From: Actinomadura parmotrematis
Lineage (GTDB): Bacteria; Actinomycetota; Actinomycetes; Streptosporangiales; Streptosporangiaceae
DNA: 64,000 bases
NCBI RefSeq assembly: GCF_019458805.1
Contig: NZ_JAIBOA010000029.1
Coordinates: forward strand, 29,917-93,916
Reading direction: 5' to 3'
The position numbers and the translations under genes are program-made. The notes below the pieces were generated by a model. It was not told where the DNA came from, did no database searches, and saw nothing but the letters and a program-made list of their open reading frames with translations. Shown here piece after piece: positions 59,360 to 64,000 of the stretch (position 1 is its first letter; every line of letters begins with the position of its first letter).

Positions 59360-60298
59360 CTAGCGCTTCGACGTGCCGCTGCGCTTGCTGCGCGGCTTGC
59401 GGGTCGGCTGGTTCCGCACGACCTTGGCCTTCTCGGGCTCGGGCTCGGGCGCCGGCTCCGGCTCCTTCTTCAGCCGGGCCTTCAGGCCGGTGGCGGGCTT
59501 GTCGTCCTTGGCCGGCGCGGGGGCGGCGCCGTCCGCGCCGAGCGGCGGGTACTTGGAGTAGATGTAGTGCTGCTGCGCGAGGGTCCAGCTGTTGGACGTC
59601 ACCCAGTACATGAGGACGCCGAGCGGGAAGCCGAGGCCGAACAGGCCGAACAGCGGGGCGAGGAAGACCATCATCTTCTGCGCCTGCGCCATCGGGTTGG
59701 CGTCGTCGGTGACGGGCTGGCGCTTCATGCTGGCCCGCACGGTGAAGAAGGTCGTGCAGGAGGAGACGACCACCGCGATGCCGGTGATGAGGATCGCGCT
59801 CCAGCTCTTCGGGTCGGCGCCCCAGGCGTGCAGGAACGTGTCGGGGATGTGCGCGCCGAAGATGTTGGCCTTCTGGGCGCTCTGCACCAGCTCGGGCGAC
59901 AGCGCGAACACGCCGGTGCCGGGCTTGGCGTCGGAGATCCGCTTCAGCGTCTGGAAGAGGCCGATGAACACCGGCATCTGCACGACCAGGGGGAGGCAGC
60001 CCGCCAGCGGGTTCGCGCCGTTCTCCTGGTAGAGCTTCATCACCTCCTGGTTCATCCGCTGCTTGTCGTTCTTGTACTTCTTGCGCAGCGCCTGAACCTT
60101 GGGGTTCAGCTCCTGCATCTTGCGGGAGGCGTGGATCTGCTTGACGAACAGCGGGACGAGCGCCAGCCGCAGCAGGACGGTCAGCAGGATGATCGAGCCG
60201 CCCCAGGCCCAGCCGCTGTCCTTGGGGACGACCAGGCTGAGCCCGCTGTGAATCCAGACGATCAGGTGGGCGACGATCGAATACAACCAGTCAAGCAC
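59360..60298 (-). CDS. yidC: membrane protein insertase YidC
   Basis: The 312-residue YidC/Oxa1 protein has five membrane helices, for example WGGSIILLTVLLRLALVPLF, AILITGIAVVVSSC and LFGLGFPLGVLMYWVTSNSW. The conserved basic cytoplasmic loop KMQELNPKVQALRKKYKNDK is present, with Arg44 (LLTVLLRLALVP) in the substrate groove. A Lys/Pro/Glu-rich C-terminal tail (~265-312) probably contacts the ribosome. It inserts membrane proteins with or without SecYEG. The GTG start overlaps the end of yidD by eight bases. Confidence 0.95.
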   Translation of the reverse strand: MLDWLYSIVAHLIVWIHSGLSLVVPKDSGWAWGGSIILLTVLLRLALVPLFVKQIHASRKMQELNPKVQALRKKYKNDKQRMNQEVMKLYQENGANPLAGCLPLVVQMPVFIGLFQTLKRISDAKPGTGVFALSPELVQSAQKANIFGAHIPDTFLHAWGADPKSWSAILITGIAVVVSSCTTFFTVRASMKRQPVTDDANPMAQAQKMMVFLAPLFGLFGLGFPLGVLMYWVTSNSWTLAQQHYIYSKYPPLGADGAAPAPAKDDKPATGLKARLKKEPEPAPEPEPEKAKVVRNQPTRKPRSKRSGTSKR

Positions 60299-60635
60299 CG
60301 GGCAGCTCCTTGGGCTCTGCTAGGGCGGGACCGCTTCCCTCGCGGCCGCGGGTAGGCGAGTCGGGGGCCGCCGGTGCGCCCTCGCGGGGCGGTACCGGGT
60401 CGAATCCACCACGGTTGAAAGGATGGCATCGGCTGATGCGGCGGACGGTGAGCCAGCCCCCGCGGAGCGCGCCGTGCACCTGGAGGGCCTCCAGGCCGTA
60501 GGCGCTGCACGAGGGCTCGAAGCGGCACACCGGTCCGAGCAGGGGGCTGACGAAGCGGCGGTAGCCGCGGACGAGCAGGATCAGCGCCCGCGCGACCGGG
60601 CCGGCGGGCCGCTGCGCGTCGCGCCGGTCAGGCAC
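60291..60635 (-). CDS. yidD: membrane protein insertion efficiency factor YidD
   Basis: The 114-residue protein has the YidD core LILLVRGYRRFVSPLLGPVC, then RFEPSCSAYGLEALQVHGAL and RISRCHPFNRGGFDPVP with its conserved Cys residues. It is an amphipathic, membrane-associated helper of YidC-dependent insertion. The GTG start is 21 bases beyond the rnpA stop and preceded by GGGGGAT. The C-terminal 25 residues extend past the core and overlap yidC. Confidence 0.92.
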   Translation of the reverse strand: MPDRRDAQRPAGPVARALILLVRGYRRFVSPLLGPVCRFEPSCSAYGLEALQVHGALRGGWLTVRRISRCHPFNRGGFDPVPPREGAPAAPDSPTRGREGSGPALAEPKELPGA

Positions 60636-60656
60636 GGGATCCCCCGGCCGTACTCG

Positions 60657-61118
60657 TCATTTTCGCCCCTTGGACGCGGGCCGCAGGAGCCGGTCGAGCG
60701 CCGACTCCACATCCGCGGCCAGTTCGTCGTCGCGCGCCGCCCCGGCGGCGGGGTTGGCGCGCACTACGAGCAGGCTACCGCGCGGCAGCCGGTGCAGGTG
60801 ATCGCGGAGCCGGTGCCGCAGGCGACGCCGGACCCGGTTGCGGGTCACGGCGTCACCGACGGTCCGGGCCACGATGAAACCGACCAGCGGCGGCGCGTCC
60901 CCCGCCGGTCCGGTGCCGGACGTCCCGGCGCCGGCGGAACCGGTGCCCGCGGTCCCGGCGCCGGCGGATCCGACGGCGGAGGGGCCGGTGTCGGAGGGCC
61001 CGGGATCGGACGGCCGGAGGAGGTGTAGGACGACAGTCGGCCGTCCGGCGCGGCGACCGCGCCGGACGGCCGACGTGAACTCGTCCCGCCGCCGCATCCG
61101 GTTACCGGACGGCAGCAT
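60657..61118 (-). CDS. rnpA: ribonuclease P protein component with a low-complexity insertion
   Basis: The 153-residue RnpA starts MLPSGNRMRRRDEFTSAVRR and carries the RNR motif (DAVTRNRVRRRLRHRLRD) that contacts RNase P RNA. Between the first strand (VVLHLLRP, to ~35) and the next (LVGFIVART, ~78 onwards) is an extra 40-residue segment of Gly/Ala/Ser/Thr repeats (VGSAGAGTAGTGSAGAGTSG). Typical RnpA is about 110-125 residues. The protein assists 5' maturation of tRNAs. It follows rpmH by 12 bases in the conserved order. Confidence 0.94.
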   Translation of the reverse strand: MLPSGNRMRRRDEFTSAVRRGRRAGRPTVVLHLLRPSDPGPSDTGPSAVGSAGAGTAGTGSAGAGTSGTGPAGDAPPLVGFIVARTVGDAVTRNRVRRRLRHRLRDHLHRLPRGSLLVVRANPAAGAARDDELAADVESALDRLLRPASKGRK

Positions 61119-61130
61119 GTGAGGGGAGGA

Positions 61131-61268
61131 TCAGACCGCGATGCGGGCGCGGCCCTTGCCGCGCCGCGAGGCCAGCACGGCGCGACCCGCACGGGTACGC
61201 ATCCGCAGCCGGAAGCCGTGCTTCTTGTGGCGACGACGGTTGTTCGGCTGGAAAGTACGCTTGCTCAC
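61131..61268 (-). CDS. rpmH: 50S ribosomal protein L34
   Basis: The 45-residue basic protein SKRTFQPNNRRRHKKHGFRL, followed by RMRTRAGRAVLASRRGKGRA, is a complete L34. It starts with GTG at 61266-61268. It is the first gene of the rpmH-rnpA-yidD-yidC-jag operon, divergent from dnaA. L34 is an early-assembling large-subunit protein. Confidence 0.97.
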   Translation of the reverse strand: MSKRTFQPNNRRRHKKHGFRLRMRTRAGRAVLASRRGKGRARIAV

Positions 61269-61546
61269 GAGAGGCTCCAGGTGCTGCGGTCGTTGGTCTA
61301 GAGGCGCGATGGCTCGCATCGAGGGCCGCGTCCGGTCCCCCGCAGCGGGGGCCCGTCCGCGCTCGCGGGGAGCGGGCGGGCACGCGTCATCTCCGTCGAT
61401 GCGACTCGACCTCAGAACGTTACGGGCTACCGGCCCATCAGGTCAAACGGAGACAGGGTGGCGGTGAACACCCGCACCCCCCGCACGACGCCTCCGGCGG
61501 CCGCCCTCCGCGCCCGTCCGCGCCGGTCCCCGCGCTCGTCCCCAGC

Positions 61547-61578
61547 GTGTCCACAGCGCCGGCGGCGCCTGTGGACGA
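61547..61578. promoter_or_regulatory. inverted pair of DnaA-box-like sites in the rpmH-dnaA gap
   Basis: GTGTCCACA (61547-61555) and TGTGGACGA (61570-61578) each match 8 of 9 bases of the DnaA box and are arranged head to head around a GC-rich centre. They lie within the 656-base gap between rpmH and dnaA, which holds no gene. Confidence 0.55.
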
Positions 61579-61771
61579 ACACCGCCCCCGGGGTTCCTGT
61601 TGCGGGGCCCGAAAGGCAGCCGCTACAGTTTCCCCCTCCGGTGAGCGGCCCCGACGCGGCGGCTCCCTCTGGTCCAGCGATCCCCCTGACCAGGCACGAC
61701 ACTCCCCGCGAACGTTCAAGATCCCGTGCGCCGACGACTTTTGCACAGGGATCTCATGCTCATGCACAGTC

Positions 61772-61792
61772 TGTGGACAACTCTGTGGACAA
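61772..61792 (+). promoter_or_regulatory. two perfect DnaA boxes upstream of dnaA
   Basis: TGTGGACAA occurs at 61772-61780 and again at 61784-61792, both the exact complement of TTGTCCACA. They lie about 130-150 bases before the dnaA ATG, the usual place for DnaA autoregulation. The pair has the same 12-base spacing as the boxes upstream of dnaB at 11832-11852. The main oriC is expected beyond the window, between dnaA and dnaN. Confidence 0.75.
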
Positions 61793-61924
61793 CTCGTGAG
61801 AGAGTAATCATTCCGCGGCGCCATCGTGGTCTTTGCGGCGGTTCACACCAGTGGAACGACAGGGACTCGGCACGGACAGGTCAGGTGCCCCGGCAACCGG
61901 GGGTGGTGGGGAGGGGCCTTGCGC

Positions 61925-63940
61925 ATGGACGGTCAGGATCTCGGGTCGGTCTGGTCCCGCACCCTGACGGCGCTCGGCGAGAGCGATCTCACCCCGAGCT
62001 ACCGCGCCTGGCTCCCCATGGTCCGCCCGCTCGCGCTGATCGAGGGCACCGCCCTGCTGGCGGCGCCGAACGAGTTCGCCAAGCACGCCCTGGAGAACCG
62101 CCTCCGCAGCCTCATCACCCAGGCCCTGTCGCACGAGCTCGGCCGCGAGATCCAGGTGGCCGTCACCGTCCAGCCCGAGCCCTCCGCGGCGGGCGGCGAG
62201 CCGGGGCAGGCCCCGCCCGACCGCGACGCCGAGTCGTCCCCCTCCTACGGGGACCGCTCCTACGACTCTTTCGAGGAGCGCCCCTACGAGCAGTACGACT
62301 CCTCCTACGAGGAGCGCCCGTACGGCGACGACCGCTCGTACGGCGAGCGGTCCTACGGCAACGAGCAGGGCTCGTTCGGCGGCCGCCCCCAGCAGGGCGG
62401 CGACCGCTTCCCTCCCCCCGGCGAGGACCGCGGCTGGCCCCAGCGCGACGGCGAGCACGGCGGCGCCTTCCCCGCCGCCCCCCGCCCGCCCGCCTACGGC
62501 GCCGGCCCCGAGCGGCGCGGCTCCCGCCCGTCCCCCTTCGAGGGACGCGGCCAGCAGAACGGCTTCCCCGGCGACCGCGCCCGCCCCGGGCAGGAGGGGT
62601 TCGGCGGCGAGCGCCAGCAGGGCGCGCCCGCCCCGTCCCACCTCAACGACCGGACGCTCGGCGCCTCCAGGCCCGGCGGCCCGGGCGGTCCCGGTAGTCC
62701 GGGCGGGCGCGGCGAGGCGCAGGGAGCGCGCGGCGGCGAGGAGCGGTCCGGCTCCGACGACACGGTGCTGACCCGCTCCGACGACGCCTTCACCAGCGAG
62801 GCGTTCGAGTCGTTCAAGGCCGGCGAGCAGTACCGCGGCGACGAGCCCGCGGGCGGTCCCGCCGGCGCCCCGGCGGGCGGCGCGGCCGCCCCCGCCGCGG
62901 GCGGCGACCGGCTGAACTCCAAGTACACCTTCGAGACGTTCGTCATCGGCTCGTCCAACCGGTTCGCGCACGCCGCCGCCGTCGCCGTCGCCGAGCAGCC
63001 CGCCAAGGCGTACAACCCGCTGTTCATCTACGGCGACTCCGGCCTCGGCAAGACGCACCTGCTGCACGCCATCGGCCACTACGCGCAGAGCCTCTTCAAC
63101 GGCGCGCGGGTGCGGTACGTGAGCTCGGAGGAGTTCACCAACGACTTCATCAACTCCATCCGCGACGGCAAGGCCGACGGGTTCCGCCGGCGCTACCGCG
63201 ACGTCGACATCCTGCTCGTGGACGACATCCAGTTCCTGGAGGGCAAGGAGCAGACGCAGGAGGAGTTCTTCCACACCTTCAACACGCTGCACAACGCCAG
63301 CAAGCAGATCGTCATCTCCAGCGACCGGCCGCCCCGCGAGCTCGTCACGCTGGAGGACCGGCTGCGCAACCGGTTCGAGTGGGGCCTCACCACCGACGTC
63401 CAGCCGCCCGAGCTGGAGACCCGGATCGCGATCCTGCAGAAGAAGGCCCGCCAGGAGGGCCTGGTCGTGCCGCCGGACGTGCTGGAGTTCATCGCCTCCC
63501 AGATCGCCACCAACATCCGCGAGCTGGAGGGCGCGCTCATCCGCGTCACGGCGTTCGCCAGCCTGAACCGCCAGTCGGTGGACCTGAAGCTCGCCGAGAT
63601 CGTGCTGAAGGACCTCATCCCCAACGACTCCGGCCCCGAGATCACCGCATCGATGATCATGGCGCAGACGGTGGAGTACTTCGGCACCACCATCGACGAC
63701 CTGTGCGGCCCGTCCCGGTCCCGGATGCTGGTGACCGCCCGCCAGATCGCCATGTACCTCTGCCGGGAGCTGACCGAGCTGTCCCTCCCCAAGATCGGCC
63801 AGCAGTTCGGCGGCCGCGACCACACCACGGTGATGCACGCCGAGCGCAAGGTCCGCAGCCTGATGGCCGAGCGCCGCGCCATCTACAACCAGGTCACCGA
63901 ACTGACCGGCCGCATCAAGCACCAAGCCCGCAAACGCTGA
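61925..63940 (+). CDS. dnaA: chromosomal replication initiator DnaA
   Basis: The 671-residue DnaA has domain I (residues 1-85, DLGSVWSRTLTALGESDLTP). A very long domain II linker (~90-330) is rich in Tyr, Arg, Glu, Gly and Pro with repeats such as SYGDRSYDSFEERPYEQYD. The AAA+ domain III has Walker A GDSGLGKTHLLHA (~370) and Walker B ILLVDDIQFL. Domain IV ends in the DNA-binding signature GGRDHTTVMHAERKV. It opens oriC at initiation. The long linker is typical of Streptomyces-type DnaA. The ATG at 61925 follows GGGGAGGGG; the frame is open upstream without similarity. Confidence 0.97.
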   Translation: MDGQDLGSVWSRTLTALGESDLTPSYRAWLPMVRPLALIEGTALLAAPNEFAKHALENRLRSLITQALSHELGREIQVAVTVQPEPSAAGGEPGQAPPDRDAESSPSYGDRSYDSFEERPYEQYDSSYEERPYGDDRSYGERSYGNEQGSFGGRPQQGGDRFPPPGEDRGWPQRDGEHGGAFPAAPRPPAYGAGPERRGSRPSPFEGRGQQNGFPGDRARPGQEGFGGERQQGAPAPSHLNDRTLGASRPGGPGGPGSPGGRGEAQGARGGEERSGSDDTVLTRSDDAFTSEAFESFKAGEQYRGDEPAGGPAGAPAGGAAAPAAGGDRLNSKYTFETFVIGSSNRFAHAAAVAVAEQPAKAYNPLFIYGDSGLGKTHLLHAIGHYAQSLFNGARVRYVSSEEFTNDFINSIRDGKADGFRRRYRDVDILLVDDIQFLEGKEQTQEEFFHTFNTLHNASKQIVISSDRPPRELVTLEDRLRNRFEWGLTTDVQPPELETRIAILQKKARQEGLVVPPDVLEFIASQIATNIRELEGALIRVTAFASLNRQSVDLKLAEIVLKDLIPNDSGPEITASMIMAQTVEYFGTTIDDLCGPSRSRMLVTARQIAMYLCRELTELSLPKIGQQFGGRDHTTVMHAERKVRSLMAERRAIYNQVTELTGRIKHQARKR

Positions 63941-63960
63941 CCCGCACCCCCTCCCTCCCT

Positions 63961-63986
63961 CCCCCCCCCCCCCCCCCCCCCCCCCC
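63961..63986 (+). repeat. 26-nt poly-C tract at the window end
   Basis: Twenty-six consecutive C follow CCCTCCCTCCCT just beyond the dnaA stop, then GCGGGGGGGCGCCC to the window end. Such runs are hard to sequence, so the exact length may be wrong and the contig may end here. The C run can pair with the following G run as a terminator-like hairpin. Confidence 0.7.
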
Positions 63987-64000
63987 GCGGGGGGGCGCCC

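Noticed and set aside
61440..61800. Small genes in the rpmH-dnaA gap
   Set aside because: Open frames exist on both strands but none has a start signal or known similarity; the DnaA boxes explain the region as regulatory.

Overview
The window is chromosomal DNA from a high-GC actinomycete. Gene content and order point to a filamentous Streptosporangiales-type organism, possibly Actinomadura or a relative; that placement is inference. The right end is the left flank of the replication origin: dnaA, rpmH, rnpA, yidD, yidC, jag, rsmG, parA and parB, with parS sites. It continues leftwards through trxA/trxB, sigM and its anti-sigma factor, a MurJ module and the CCA-adding enzyme, then ino1, two class A penicillin-binding proteins, the rpsF-ssb-rpsR-rplI ribosomal operon and dnaB. 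This order resembles the conserved Streptomyces and mycobacterial origin region. Almost all housekeeping genes here are intact.

Left part (1-7.7 kb): accessory regulators and metabolism. There are two MmyB-like XRE regulators, a methyltransferase, an SGNH hydrolase, a PadR regulator translationally coupled to two paralogous membrane proteins, a 106-bp nested palindrome, and a flavin oxidoreductase facing a MarR regulator with matching operator boxes at both genes. From 7.8 to 11.7 kb lies dnaB, interrupted by two large inteins with homing endonuclease motifs; one has the features of a class 3 intein. A cluster of DnaA-box-like sites sits upstream of dnaB.

Middle (12-32 kb): a MATE exporter, a Tat-type amidase, the ribosomal/ssb operon, an endonuclease IV-like protein, a secreted guanyl-specific RNase next to a barstar-like inhibitor, a D,D-carboxypeptidase, a GT87 membrane glycosyltransferase, two large PBPs with collagen-like cytoplasmic tails, PadR, ino1 and a peptide-binding lipoprotein.

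The most unusual block is 33.8-37.5 kb. A tightly coupled operon encodes a protein closely resembling Vibrio CqsA (autoinducer synthase of the alpha-oxoamine synthase family), a dedicated acyl carrier protein, a complete ketosynthase and a ketosynthase-like partner lacking the nucleophile. It lies inside otherwise conserved origin-proximal synteny and directly follows bioA. I infer a small type II acyl-ACP assembly line feeding an aminoketone synthase, perhaps for a signal molecule.

Right part (38-64 kb): pcnA-bioA, a YbaK-like deacylase, a possible leaderless 22-codon leader ORF coupled to a DUF6049 gene, murJ, a stand-alone transmembrane pseudokinase, sigM-rsmA, trxB-trxA, an aminotransferase, a D-Ala ligase-like gene, a decayed ~250-bp tandem repeat next to three parS-like sites, and the parAB-to-dnaA block. 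The sequence ends in a 26-nt C run just after dnaA, before the expected oriC/dnaN.
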